Origin: Nocardia cyriacigeorgica GUH-2
GTDB taxonomy: Bacteria > Actinomycetota > Actinomycetes > Mycobacteriales > Mycobacteriaceae
Length of the DNA stretch: 64,000 nt
Reading direction: 5' to 3'
Assembly: GCF_000284035.1 (NCBI RefSeq)
Contig: NC_016887.1
Location: forward strand, 4,030,001 to 4,094,000
How positions within the stretch are numbered: the stretch's first letter is position 1; each line of letters opens with the position of its first letter. The notes below the pieces were generated by a model. The model saw only the letters and a list, made by a program, of their open reading frames with translations, was not told where the DNA came from and ran no database searches. Below, in pieces: positions 25,898 to 34,745 of the stretch. The position numbers and the translations under genes were made by a program.

Positions 25898-27427
25898 GTG
25901 CCTACGAATCGTTCGACCACCACGGGATCGCTGCTCACCGCCCTGTGCCCGGCGCTGCGCAGCGCGCTGATCCGGGTCGGCTACGACGCCGACACCTTGC
26001 TGGAGGCCCTCGGCGCCGACGCGCACGCCGCACTCGGACGGTCCGAACCGGTACCGGTGCGCCGTGCCGCGCGGGCGGCCGGTGAACTGGGCACCCTGAT
26101 CCGCCTGCTGCTGCTCGGTGACGCACTGCCGGAGTCCGAGGTCGCGGCGGCGCTGGCGCCGGTCGAGCTCGATCAGGCCGTCGCGGCGGGCCTGCTGGAA
26201 CGCGACGGCGATCAGCTGCGCGCAGCGCTGGACCTGCGCCCGCTCGACACCGGCGCGGGCACCCGCTGGATCCTGTCGGATCTGGACGATTCAATGCGCA
26301 GGCGCACCCTCACCGCCGACCACGTCCTCGGTGTCGGCCATGCCTCGCTGTCGCTGCTGCGGGCCACCCCGGCCGAACCGGTCGGCTCGGTGCTCGACCT
26401 CGGCACCGGGTGTGGTGTGCAGGCCGTCCATGCCGCCTCCTATGCCGGCCGCGTCACCGCCACCGACGTCAACGGGCGGGCGCTGTGGCTGGCCGAGGCC
26501 ACCGCGGCGCTCAACGAGCTGGAGGTGGAACTGCTGGAGGGTTCCTGGTTCGAGCCGGTGGCCGGTCGCCGGTTCGACCAGGTGGTGGCCAATCCGCCGT
26601 TCGTGGTCGGTCCCGCCCGAGTCGAGCACACCTACCGCGATTCGGGCCTGGCACTCGACGGTGCCAGCGAGCTGGTGATCTCCCAGGCACCGGGACTGCT
26701 CGCACCCGGTGGCACCGCGGCGATGCTGGCAGCCTGGGTGCACCGCGACGGCGAGGACTGGCGCCAGCGCGTCTCGTCCTGGCTGCCCGAGCACGGCGTC
26801 GACGCCTGGGTGGTGCAGCGCGATGTCGCCGATCCCGCCCTCTACGTCGGGACCTGGCTGCGCGACGCGGGCCTGGATCCGCGCGACCGGCATGCCCAGC
26901 AGCGCGCCGAGCAGTGGCTGGAGGCCTTCTCCGCCGCCGAGGTGGAGGGCATCGGCTTCGGTTTCGTCTATCTGCGCGCCATCGACGGCCCCACCGAACT
27001 GCTCGCCGAGGACCTCACCCACGGCTTCGACGACCCGCTGGGCGCGGAGGCGACCCGCTACTTCGAACGCTCGGCGTGGCTGCGCGCGGTCGCCGCCGAC
27101 AACGATCTGGCCTGGTCGGCGCGTTTCCGGGTGGATCCCGCGACCGCACTGGAAAGGGTGTATCTGCCGGGCCCGGAGGGCTGGGAGCAGCGGGTGGCCC
27201 GGCTGCACCGCGGCGACGGCCCGCGCTGGCAGCACGAGGTGGACGAGACCACGATCTCCCTGGTAGCGGGAATGCGACCGGACGGTCTGCCGTTACACGA
27301 ACTGATCGAACTGCTCGCCATCGCTCACGGATCCGACACCGTCACGCCCGAGTTCGCGACCCAGGCACTGGGAGTGGTGGCCGGACTCGTCCGCCACGGG
27401 CTGATCCTGCCCGTCCTGCCCGGCTAG
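25898..27427 (+). CDS. class I SAM methyltransferase with NPPF motif
   Basis: A 509-residue protein in three parts: an N-terminal helical domain (about 1-140), a methyltransferase domain (about 150-330) with VLDLGTGCGVQAVHAA and the catalytic VVANPPFVVGP motif, and a C-terminal winged-helix-like domain. The NPPF motif marks enzymes that methylate amino groups of nucleic acid bases or of protein Gln/Asn, such as RsmC, TrmN6 or PrmC. Specific substrate is not clear. It is conserved in actinobacteria; here it precedes sigB. Confidence 0.88.
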   Translation: MPTNRSTTTGSLLTALCPALRSALIRVGYDADTLLEALGADAHAALGRSEPVPVRRAARAAGELGTLIRLLLLGDALPESEVAAALAPVELDQAVAAGLLERDGDQLRAALDLRPLDTGAGTRWILSDLDDSMRRRTLTADHVLGVGHASLSLLRATPAEPVGSVLDLGTGCGVQAVHAASYAGRVTATDVNGRALWLAEATAALNELEVELLEGSWFEPVAGRRFDQVVANPPFVVGPARVEHTYRDSGLALDGASELVISQAPGLLAPGGTAAMLAAWVHRDGEDWRQRVSSWLPEHGVDAWVVQRDVADPALYVGTWLRDAGLDPRDRHAQQRAEQWLEAFSAAEVEGIGFGFVYLRAIDGPTELLAEDLTHGFDDPLGAEATRYFERSAWLRAVAADNDLAWSARFRVDPATALERVYLPGPEGWEQRVARLHRGDGPRWQHEVDETTISLVAGMRPDGLPLHELIELLAIAHGSDTVTPEFATQALGVVAGLVRHGLILPVLPG

Positions 27428-27549
27428 CGGCACCTGCCGGAACGGCCGGCGCAGGCCACGGCCGTTCCCGTCGCGGGGTGTTCTCAGGAACTTCTCAGCC
27501 GAACGTGGCGAAAACCGCAGTTCAGAAGCGGTTTACCCGTGCCAGGGCA

Positions 27550-27578
27550 GGGAACTTTCCCTATGTCGGGTCCGTTGA
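27550..27578 (+). promoter_or_regulatory. ECF-type (SigH/SigE-like) promoter of sigB
   Basis: GGGAAC at 27550-27555, 17 bases, then CGTTGA at 27573-27578. This fits the GGAAC-N17/18-cGTT pattern used by SigH and SigE in mycobacteria, whose sigB promoter is also ECF-dependent. It lies 34-62 bases before the start codon. Confidence 0.75.
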
Positions 27579-27611
27579 TCGGAGTGAGACACCACCGACA
27601 GGAGGCAAGTC

Positions 27612-28580
27612 ATGACAAGCCCCGCCACCACTCGAGTGCGCGCCAGCGATTCGGACCTCGACGCCCAGAGCCCCGCCGCCGACCTGGTACGTGTGTACCT
27701 GAACGGGATCGGCCGGACGGCGCTGCTCACGGCGGCCGATGAGGTCGAGCTGGCCAAGCGCATCGAGGCGGGCCTCTATGCCCAGCACCTGCTGGAGACC
27801 GGCAAGCGATTGTCGGCCGCCCGCAAGCGCGATCTGGCCGTCATCGTCCGCGAAGGCCAGGCCGCCCGCTCGCATCTGCTGGAAGCCAACCTGCGTCTGG
27901 TCGTGTCCCTCGCCAAGCGCTACACCGGGCGTGGGATGCCCCTGCTGGACCTCATCCAGGAGGGCAACCTCGGCCTCATCCGCGCGATGGAGAAGTTCGA
28001 CTACGCCAAGGGCTTCAAGTTCTCGACCTACGCCACCTGGTGGATCCGCCAGGCCATCACCCGCGGCATGGCCGATCAGAGCCGCACCATCCGGCTGCCC
28101 GTCCACCTGGTCGAGCAGGTCAACAAACTCGCCAGGATCAAGCGGGAACTGCACCAGCAGCTCGGCCGCGAGGCCACCGATGACGAGCTGGCCAACGAGT
28201 CGGGCATCCCGGTGGAGAAGATCGCCGATCTGCTCGACCACAGCCGCGATCCGGTGAGCCTGGACATGCCGGTCGGCAACGACGAGGAAGCCCCGCTGGG
28301 CGATTTCATCGAGGATTCCGAGGCCACCTCCGCCGAAAGCGCCGTCATCGCCGGTCTGCTGCACCACGACGTGCGCAGCGTGCTCGCCACGCTGGACGAG
28401 CGGGAACAGCAGGTCATCCGGTTGCGTTTCGGCCTCGACGACGGTCAGCCGCGCACCCTGGACCAGATCGGCAAGCTGTTCGGCCTGTCCCGTGAGCGGG
28501 TCCGCCAGATCGAGCGCGAAGTGATGTCCAAGCTGCGCAAGGGCGAACGCGCCGACAGGCTGCGCGCCTACGCCAGCTGA
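27612..28580 (+). CDS. sigB: principal-like sigma factor SigB
   Basis: A 322-residue group 2 sigma-70 factor for stress and stationary phase. It shares with SigA the full regions 1.2 to 4.2, including KFSTYATWWIRQAITRG (region 2.4) and LSRERVRQIEREVMSKLR (region 4.2), but lacks the Lys-rich and acidic N-terminal extension. AGGAGG lies at the right distance before the ATG. The upstream ECF-type promoter indicates control by a stress sigma factor. Two hairpins follow the gene. Confidence 0.97.
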   Translation: MTSPATTRVRASDSDLDAQSPAADLVRVYLNGIGRTALLTAADEVELAKRIEAGLYAQHLLETGKRLSAARKRDLAVIVREGQAARSHLLEANLRLVVSLAKRYTGRGMPLLDLIQEGNLGLIRAMEKFDYAKGFKFSTYATWWIRQAITRGMADQSRTIRLPVHLVEQVNKLARIKRELHQQLGREATDDELANESGIPVEKIADLLDHSRDPVSLDMPVGNDEEAPLGDFIEDSEATSAESAVIAGLLHHDVRSVLATLDEREQQVIRLRFGLDDGQPRTLDQIGKLFGLSRERVRQIEREVMSKLRKGERADRLRAYAS

Positions 28581-28587
28581 TCCGCAC

Positions 28588-28609
28588 CGTGCCGGCGCCC
28601 CCCGGCACG
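28588..28609 (+). terminator. terminator hairpin after sigB
   Basis: CGTGCCGG and its complement flank a 6-nt loop, eight bases after the sigB stop. Confidence 0.65.
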
Positions 28610-28617
28610 AGCGACCC

Positions 28618-28639
28618 ACGGTGACCGCGCGGTCACCGT
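28618..28639. terminator. second hairpin after sigB (22-bp perfect palindrome)
   Basis: A perfect 22-bp palindrome centred on CGCG, with arms beginning ACGGTGACC. As RNA it gives a 9-bp stem with a 4-nt loop; being between convergent transcription units it most likely acts as a bidirectional terminator, though a protein site cannot be excluded. Confidence 0.55.
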
Positions 28640-28740
28640 CCCGACGCCGACCGGTGTCCGCACGTACCGCCCCCTCCGGAGCGTGCGAACCGGTCGGCGT
28701 AAACGTGTGGGTGGGCATGCGCTCGGGTCCCGCACCCGAC

Positions 28741-28966
28741 CACGCCGCACCTGCGCGACCCGGTCTCGAAACGGCTGGCTACGAGCAGAACCCGGCGCTC
28801 GCGATCTGACAGGCACAGCGCACCCTCATCCGAGCCTGCGCGAAGCGGTATCGAAACGGCTGAGCTGAGGACGTTCTCCGGGGCTCCGGCAGAACTCGCG
28901 CACGACAGACACGGTGATCCGTTCATCCGAGCCTGCGCGGACCGGTGTCGAAGCGGCTGGGCTCGG
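28741..28966. repeat. three degenerate copies of an actinobacterial GC-rich repeat
   Basis: Three copies of a roughly 40-bp element (cores at about 28749-28786, 28826-28868 and 28923-28965), spaced 85 and 97 bp. Each contains CCTGCGCG followed by a TCGAAACGG-like core. The last copy lies inside the 3' end of the acetyltransferase gene, and the second copy still spells the same last codons (SRFDTASRRLG and a stop) on the minus strand. Confidence 0.8.
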
Positions 28967-31598
28967 GGCCGATTCGGGCTCGCGCGTACAGGATTTCGGC
29001 GGAGGTGGGTGAGGCGAGCACGGGGTCGAAGTACAGTTCCCGCATTTCCGGCAGGTCGTCGAACAGTGCCGAAATGCGTTGCGCCAGCTCCACCAACGCC
29101 GCCTTGTCCACCCGCGGGCTGGCCGGGGTGCCCGACAGCAGCGGGGCCGCGCGCGGCGCGTCGATCAACGCCGACGCCTCGTCCGGTGACAACGGCAACG
29201 CGCGATAGGCGCGGTCGCCCAGCATCTCGATGATCAGCCCCGACAAACCGAACTCGATCACCGAACCGAACGACGGATCGTCCTGCACCCGCAGCACACA
29301 CCCCACACCCTTGGTCGCCATCTTCTGGATGTGCAGGGCCGGTTCCCCGCTGAGTGCGACGAGATCGGTGTAAGCCTGGCGCACGGCCTCCGGCCGCCAC
29401 AGATCCAGCCGGACTCCGCTCAGATCAGGACGACGCCGCCACGCATCGCTGGTGGCTTTGGCCGCGACCGGATAGCCGAGCTCTTCGGCCGCCGCCACCG
29501 CGGCATCCGCATCGCGCACCTCGCGGAAATCCACCACCGAAATCCCGTAGCACTCCAGCAAGGCCACCGTCTCCAGATCGGTCAGCCGGCGACCGCCCGA
29601 ATCGGCCATCCAACCGGCCACCAGCTCGGTAGCCCGAACACTGTCGATACCGTCGGGCCGCACCACCGCCGACTGCGGCCGGTCCCGCCATTCCGCATAC
29701 CGGCGCACCCGGGCCAGCGCCCGCGCGGCCCGCTCCGGATCCGGATACGACGGGATGGAGCCGCGCACGGCGGACGCACCGGTCCCCCGCACCGCCAGCA
29801 GATTCGGAATGCCTTGCTCGGCAATGAAGGTGGTCAGAATCGGCTTGCCCGCCTCGGGCACCGCTTCGGACGCCTCCCGGATCGCGGCCGCGAATTCACC
29901 GGTCGGCACCGGCACGGGCGGGGCGAAGACCACGATCACCGAATCGACGTCATCGGAACGCAATTGGGCGACAACGGCGTCGAAGTAGTCACCCGGGGTG
30001 GCCTGCGGTCCCAGATCCACCGGTTCGCCGGCCACCAGACCCTCACCGCGGGCGGCGTCCACGGCCAGCCAGCTCAACGCCGCGCTGTTGCCGACCACCG
30101 CCATCCGCGCACCCGCGGGCAGCGGCTGGTAGCCGAGCAGAGCGGCGCAGTCGAACAGCTCCGAAATCGAGTCCACCTGCACGATTCCTGCCTGCGCGAA
30201 CAGATCCCGCACGATCGAGCGGTCCATGTCCCCGGCCGGCTGGGTCCGCGCCGCCAACCGGCCACTGCTCACCGCCACGATCGGCTTGGTCCGCGCCACC
30301 CGCCGCGCGATCCGGGAGAACTTGCGCGGATTCCCGAAGCTCTCCAGATACAGCAGCACCACGTCGGTGTCGGGGTCGGTGTCCCAGTACTGCAACAGGT
30401 CGTTACCGGAGACGTCGGCGCGGTTGCCTGCGGAGACGAAGGTGGACAAGCCGAGATTGCGGGCCGCGGCCTCACCGAGGATCGCCGCGCCCAACGGCCC
30501 GGACTGACAGAAGAATCCGATCCGCCCCCGCCCCGGCAACACCGGCGCCAGCGTGGCATTGAGCGCGATCGCGGGATCGGTATTGGCGATTCCGAGCGCG
30601 CTCGGCCCGACCACGCGCATGCCGTGGCCCCGCGCCGCCGCCACCAAGTTGCGTTCGGCCGCCAGTCCCGCCTCGCCGGTCTCACCGAAACCGGCGGTGA
30701 GCACCACCAAACCCTTGACGCCCTTGGCCATGCAGTCGTCGAGTACCGATCCGATGGACTCCGCGGGCACCGCGACCACCGCCAGATCCACCTCGTCGGG
30801 AATCTCGCGCACCGTCGCGTACGCCCGCACACCACGCACCGAACGGCGGGAGGGATTCACCGGGAACACCGGCCCTTGGAAGGCACCCGAGAGCAGGTTG
30901 GCCAGCACTGCGCCACCGACACGTCCGGCGCTCGGGGTGGCACCGATGACGGCGATCGAGCGTGGAGTCAGCAGATTGCCGACGCTGCGCGCTTCCGAGG
31001 CCCGTTCGCGCGCGTCCCGCACCGACAGCAGGGCCTCGGTGGGGTCGATCGCGAATTCCAGATGCAGCACCGAACCGTCGCGGCTGCGCTCGACCTGATA
31101 GCCGGCCTCCCGGAACACCGTCACCATCACGGTGTTCTCCGCCAGCACCTCCGCGACGAAGGTCTCGATCTCGTTCTCGGCGGCGGCGCCGGCCAGATGC
31201 TCCAGCAGAATCGAACCGAGGCCACGGCCCTGATGCCCATCGGCCACCACGAACGCGACCTCCGCGGCCCGCGGCCCGGTGCGTTCGAGCAGTTCATAGC
31301 GGCCGACCGCGATGATCGACTCGCCCAGTTCGGCCACCAGCCCGACCCGGTTGTGATGGTCGACATGGGTGGACCGGTAGAGATCCTTCGGCGAGATCCG
31401 CGGATAGGGCCCGAAATAGCGCAGGTACCTGGTGCGATCGGAGAGCGCGGCATGGAATTGCTGCAGCCGTTCGGCGTCGTCGGGGGTGATCGGGCGCAGC
31501 CGCACCACGCCACCGTCGGAGGCCAGCACATCGGCGAACCAGTGCTGCGGCGGTGGTGGCGGCACCGCGGGGGTGTCCGGGGTGTCGATCTCAGTCAC
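28923..31598 (-). CDS. GNAT acetyltransferase fused to acyl-CoA synthetase-like domain (Pat/PatZ-type lysine acetyltransferase)
   Basis: An 891-residue protein: a GNAT domain (about 25-185; acetyl-CoA loop in ADGHQGRGLGSILLEHL), then an NDP-forming acyl-CoA synthetase-like region (CoA-binding domain from about 205 with IAVIGATPSAGRVG, succinyl-CoA ligase-like flavodoxin domains, and an ATP-grasp part to about 880). At the place where active synthetases have the phospho-His motif (SHTGALAG type) this protein reads QPAGDMDRS, so the His is missing and the large domain is probably a regulator. This fits Pat/PatZ enzymes that acetylate and switch off acetyl-CoA synthetase. It overlaps acuC by 8 bases. 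Confidence 0.9.
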   Translation of the reverse strand: MTEIDTPDTPAVPPPPPQHWFADVLASDGGVVRLRPITPDDAERLQQFHAALSDRTRYLRYFGPYPRISPKDLYRSTHVDHHNRVGLVAELGESIIAVGRYELLERTGPRAAEVAFVVADGHQGRGLGSILLEHLAGAAAENEIETFVAEVLAENTVMVTVFREAGYQVERSRDGSVLHLEFAIDPTEALLSVRDARERASEARSVGNLLTPRSIAVIGATPSAGRVGGAVLANLLSGAFQGPVFPVNPSRRSVRGVRAYATVREIPDEVDLAVVAVPAESIGSVLDDCMAKGVKGLVVLTAGFGETGEAGLAAERNLVAAARGHGMRVVGPSALGIANTDPAIALNATLAPVLPGRGRIGFFCQSGPLGAAILGEAAARNLGLSTFVSAGNRADVSGNDLLQYWDTDPDTDVVLLYLESFGNPRKFSRIARRVARTKPIVAVSSGRLAARTQPAGDMDRSIVRDLFAQAGIVQVDSISELFDCAALLGYQPLPAGARMAVVGNSAALSWLAVDAARGEGLVAGEPVDLGPQATPGDYFDAVVAQLRSDDVDSVIVVFAPPVPVPTGEFAAAIREASEAVPEAGKPILTTFIAEQGIPNLLAVRGTGASAVRGSIPSYPDPERAARALARVRRYAEWRDRPQSAVVRPDGIDSVRATELVAGWMADSGGRRLTDLETVALLECYGISVVDFREVRDADAAVAAAEELGYPVAAKATSDAWRRRPDLSGVRLDLWRPEAVRQAYTDLVALSGEPALHIQKMATKGVGCVLRVQDDPSFGSVIEFGLSGLIIEMLGDRAYRALPLSPDEASALIDAPRAAPLLSGTPASPRVDKAALVELAQRISALFDDLPEMRELYFDPVLASPTSAEILYARARIGPEPSRFDTGPRRLG

Positions 31599-32859
31599 GG
31601 GGATCCTCCGGGTCGAGGCCGAGCGGGCCGAAGCACGCCCGACGGGTTGCCAGCACGGCGGTATCGATGGCGCGCTGGGCGCGGTCCACCCGGGCGTCAC
31701 CGGTTTCAGCGGTCCCACCCGGGCCGTCCCAGCGCTGGAACGACACGTCGCCGCCGTCACTCATCGTGCGTGGTGGATCGACCCGCGGTGCCGCTTCGCG
31801 CACCATATCGATCCAGTCCTGCGGGACGTCGGTCTCCGGTGCGACATCGCGGTCCAGCGCCGCGGCCAGCAGATGCGTCCAGGCCCGTGGCACCACCCGG
31901 ACCAGGCCGTACCCGCCGCCGCCTACCGCCAGCCAGCGGCCTTCGGCGTAGCGATCGGCCAGCTCACGCATGGCGAGGAAGGCCGCGCGCTGACCGTCCA
32001 CCGTCAGCTCGAGGTCGGCGAGGGGATCTTCGCGATGGCTGTCGACCCCGCATTGGCTGACCACGATCTGCGGCCGGAACGCTGCGACCGCGCCGGGGAC
32101 CACCGCGTGAAATCCGCGCAACCACTGCGCGTCCCGCGTGCCCGGCAGCACCGGCAGGTTGATCGCGGTCCCCGTGCCCGCACCGCTGCCGTTCTCCTCG
32201 GGCCATCCGGTGTTGGGCCACAACGTCGCCGGATGCTGATGGATCGAGATGGTGAGCACGCGCGGATCGGCGTAGAAGGCGTGTTGCACGCCATCGCCGT
32301 GATGGACGTCGACGTCGAGGTAGGCGATGCGGTCGAAACCGTGGTCGAGCAGCCAGGAGATGGCCACGGCCGCATCGTTGTAGACGCAGAATCCGGCGGC
32401 CGAGGCCGGCATCGCGTGATGCATCCCGCCACCGATGCTCACCGCGCGGCGGGTGCGGCCCTCGGCGATCGCGCGCGCGGCGGCCAGCGTGCCACCGACG
32501 ATCACCGAGGCGGCGCGGTGCATTCCGGGAAACACCGGATTGTCGGCCGAGCCCAGCCCGTACGGCGGCGCCAGCGGAGCTTGACCGTGCGGCATGGGCG
32601 GCGCGACCGCGTGCTCGACCGCGTCGATGTAGTCGGCGGTGTGGATGCGCAGCAACTCCGGAGCGCCGGCCGCAGCGGGCTCGAGCAGCTCGACGCCGTC
32701 GAGCACACCGAGGCTGCGGGCCAGCGCCATCGTGTACGCCAGCCGGGCCGGTTTCATCGGATGTTGCGGTGTCCAGGTGTAGTCGAGGAAACGGTCGGTC
32801 CACACGACCGTCGCCGCGGGCGCCGGTCCCGGACGCGCGTCGGGCACTGTAGTGGCCAT
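31591..32859 (-). CDS. acuC: acetoin utilisation protein AcuC-type deacetylase
   Basis: A 422-residue Zn2+-dependent class I histone-deacetylase-like enzyme that removes acetyl groups from protein lysines. Active-site blocks are present: GGGMHHAMP with the two catalytic His, the YLDVDVHHGDGVQ zinc-ligand loop, SIHQHP, a later DSHREDPLA and GGGGYG near the C-terminus carrying the catalytic Tyr. The ATG has TAGCGT seven bases upstream. Encoded directly before the acetyltransferase, it is the obvious reverse enzyme. The last 50 residues are variable. Confidence 0.93.
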   Translation of the reverse strand: MATTVPDARPGPAPAATVVWTDRFLDYTWTPQHPMKPARLAYTMALARSLGVLDGVELLEPAAAGAPELLRIHTADYIDAVEHAVAPPMPHGQAPLAPPYGLGSADNPVFPGMHRAASVIVGGTLAAARAIAEGRTRRAVSIGGGMHHAMPASAAGFCVYNDAAVAISWLLDHGFDRIAYLDVDVHHGDGVQHAFYADPRVLTISIHQHPATLWPNTGWPEENGSGAGTGTAINLPVLPGTRDAQWLRGFHAVVPGAVAAFRPQIVVSQCGVDSHREDPLADLELTVDGQRAAFLAMRELADRYAEGRWLAVGGGGYGLVRVVPRAWTHLLAAALDRDVAPETDVPQDWIDMVREAAPRVDPPRTMSDGGDVSFQRWDGPGGTAETGDARVDRAQRAIDTAVLATRRACFGPLGLDPEDPRD

Positions 32860-33016
32860 GCTCGCAACGCTAGCGGGAAGCTGACGGCCCCGTTCGGCGT
32901 TCACATGCAGTAGAAATACAAGCATGAGCGAACACGGCGGTATGCCGTGCGCCGACAGGGTTCCCGACGCGCGACGCGTGCTGCTGTGGCGTGCGCGGAT
33001 CGAGTCGTCGCGTGGG

Positions 33017-33022
33017 TAGAAT
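33017..33022 (+). promoter_or_regulatory. -10 box of the ideR promoter
   Basis: TAGAAT lies 24 bases before the ideR GTG, leaving room for the GAAGGGG ribosome-binding site. No clear -35 is visible. Confidence 0.5.
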
Positions 33023-33045
33023 TCGTGCCGACGAAGGGGTAACAG

Positions 33046-33732
33046 GTGAAGGATCTGGTCGACACCACGGAGATGTACCTCCGTACCATCTACGACCTCG
33101 AGGAGGAGGGCGTGGTGCCCCTGCGTGCCCGGATCGCCGAGCGCCTCGAGCAGAGCGGGCCGACGGTCAGCCAGACGGTCGCCAGGATGGAACGCGACGG
33201 GCTGCTGCTGGTCGCGGGTGACCGTCATCTCGAGCTGACCGACAAGGGCCGCAGCATGGCCGTCGCGGTGATGCGCAAGCACCGCCTGGCCGAGCGGCTG
33301 CTGGTCGACATCATCGGGCTGGACTGGCAGAACGTCCACGCCGAGGCGTGTCGCTGGGAGCACGTGATGAGCGAGGACGTCGAACGCCGCCTCGTCGAGG
33401 TGCTCAACCACCCCACCACCTCGCCCTACGGCAACCCCATCCCCGGCCTCGACGAGCTGGGTGTGGCGCCGATCGCACCGGCCGACGAGAACCTCGTGCG
33501 GCTCTCGGAGCTGCCGCACGGCCAGTCGCACGCGGTCGTGGTGCGCAGGCTCGCCGAGCACATCCAGACCGATCCCGAGGTGATCAACCGCCTGCGGGAG
33601 GCCGGCGTGGTGCCCGACGCCAGGGTGACCGTGGAGACCAAGCCCGGTTCGGTGGTGATCACCGTGCCCGGCCACGACGGGTTCGAGCTGTCGGACGAAA
33701 TGGCCCATGCCGTCCAGGTGAAGCTGGTCTGA
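33046..33732 (+). CDS. ideR: iron-dependent repressor IdeR
   Basis: DtxR-family Fe2+-dependent regulator of iron uptake and storage, 228 residues. The winged helix-turn-helix is at about 25-60 (RIAERLEQSGPTVSQTVAR). Metal ligands match DtxR/IdeR exactly in position: Met10, Cys102, Glu105 and His106 at the primary site, His79, Glu83 and His98 at the ancillary site. A C-terminal SH3-like domain follows from about 150. The GTG start has GAAGGGG upstream. galE starts 3 bases after the stop, as in corynebacteria. Confidence 0.97.
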   Translation: MKDLVDTTEMYLRTIYDLEEEGVVPLRARIAERLEQSGPTVSQTVARMERDGLLLVAGDRHLELTDKGRSMAVAVMRKHRLAERLLVDIIGLDWQNVHAEACRWEHVMSEDVERRLVEVLNHPTTSPYGNPIPGLDELGVAPIAPADENLVRLSELPHGQSHAVVVRRLAEHIQTDPEVINRLREAGVVPDARVTVETKPGSVVITVPGHDGFELSDEMAHAVQVKLV

Positions 33733-33735
33733 CCG

Positions 33736-34716
33736 GTGAAACTTCTGGTCACCGGCGGTGCCGGTTACGTGGGTGGAGTGTCCGCGCAGGTCCTGATCGA
33801 GGACGGCCACGAGGTGGTCGTCGTCGACGATCTGTCCACCGGTAACGCCGACGGCGTTCCGGCCGCGGCGCGCTTCGTCGAGGGCGATATCGCCGAGGCG
33901 GCGCCCGAGCTGCTGGCGTCCGAAAAATTCGATGGCGTCCTGCATTTCGCGGCGCAGTCGCTGGTGGGCGAATCGGTGCAGCAGCCGGAGAAGTACTGGC
34001 ACGGCAATGTGGTGAAGACGCTGGAGCTGCTGGAGGCGATGCGCCGTACCGGCACACCGCGACTGGTGTTCTCCTCCACCGCCGCGGTGTACGGCGAGCC
34101 CGACCAGGTGCCGATCACCGAGGACGCGCCGACCCGCCCGACCAACCCCTACGGCGCCTCGAAGCTGGCCATCGACCACGCCATCACCTCCTATTCCGTC
34201 GCGCACGGCCTGGCGGCCACCAGCCTGCGATACTTCAACGTCGCCGGCGCCTATGGCGGGCTCGGCGAGAACCGGGTCGTGGAGACCCATCTCATTCCGC
34301 TGGTGTTGCAGGTCGCGGCTGGTCATCGCGAATCCATCGCGGTCTTCGGCACCGACTGGCCCACCCCCGACGGCACCGCCATCCGCGACTACATCCACAT
34401 CCGTGATCTGGCCGACGCGCACCTGCTCGCCTTGCGCTCGGCCCAGCCCGGCAGCCATCGGGTGTTCAATCTCGGTAGTGGCACCGGATTCTCGGTGCGC
34501 GAGGTGATCTCGGCCTGCGAGCGGGTTACCGGATTGCCCATCGCGGCCAAGGATTCGCCGCGCCGCGCCGGCGATCCGGCCGTGCTCATCGCCTCCAGCG
34601 ATCGGGCGATCGCCGAACTCGGCTGGCGGCCCGAGCACAACGACCTCGACGAAATCGTCACCGACGCCTGGAACTTCCTGCGCGAACTCGGCCCGCGGGC
34701 ACACAGCGCGAAGTAG
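33736..34716 (+). CDS. galE: UDP-glucose 4-epimerase
   Basis: A 326-residue NAD-dependent extended SDR that interconverts UDP-glucose and UDP-galactose, the latter needed for arabinogalactan and other cell-wall sugars. N-terminal TGGAGYVGG binds NAD; the catalytic Ser is in FSSTAAVYG and the YxxxK motif in NPYGASKLAIDH; RYFNVAGAYG and RDYIHIRDLADAH are family blocks. The GTG start is just 3 bases after ideR, so the two are co-transcribed and translation is coupled. Confidence 0.95.
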   Translation: MKLLVTGGAGYVGGVSAQVLIEDGHEVVVVDDLSTGNADGVPAAARFVEGDIAEAAPELLASEKFDGVLHFAAQSLVGESVQQPEKYWHGNVVKTLELLEAMRRTGTPRLVFSSTAAVYGEPDQVPITEDAPTRPTNPYGASKLAIDHAITSYSVAHGLAATSLRYFNVAGAYGGLGENRVVETHLIPLVLQVAAGHRESIAVFGTDWPTPDGTAIRDYIHIRDLADAHLLALRSAQPGSHRVFNLGSGTGFSVREVISACERVTGLPIAAKDSPRRAGDPAVLIASSDRAIAELGWRPEHNDLDEIVTDAWNFLRELGPRAHSAK

Positions 34717-34745
34717 CCCGGTCTCGTCGGCCACGCGCCGGCACG

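Noticed and set aside
28618..28639. Perfect 22-bp palindrome as a regulator site
   Set aside because: It lies downstream of sigB between convergent units beside another hairpin, so a terminator is the simpler reading; kept as such with moderate confidence.
29331..32060. Long plus-strand frame opposite the acetyltransferase gene
   Set aside because: Arg/His/Gly-rich product without motifs; the minus strand encodes clear GNAT and CoA-binding domains.
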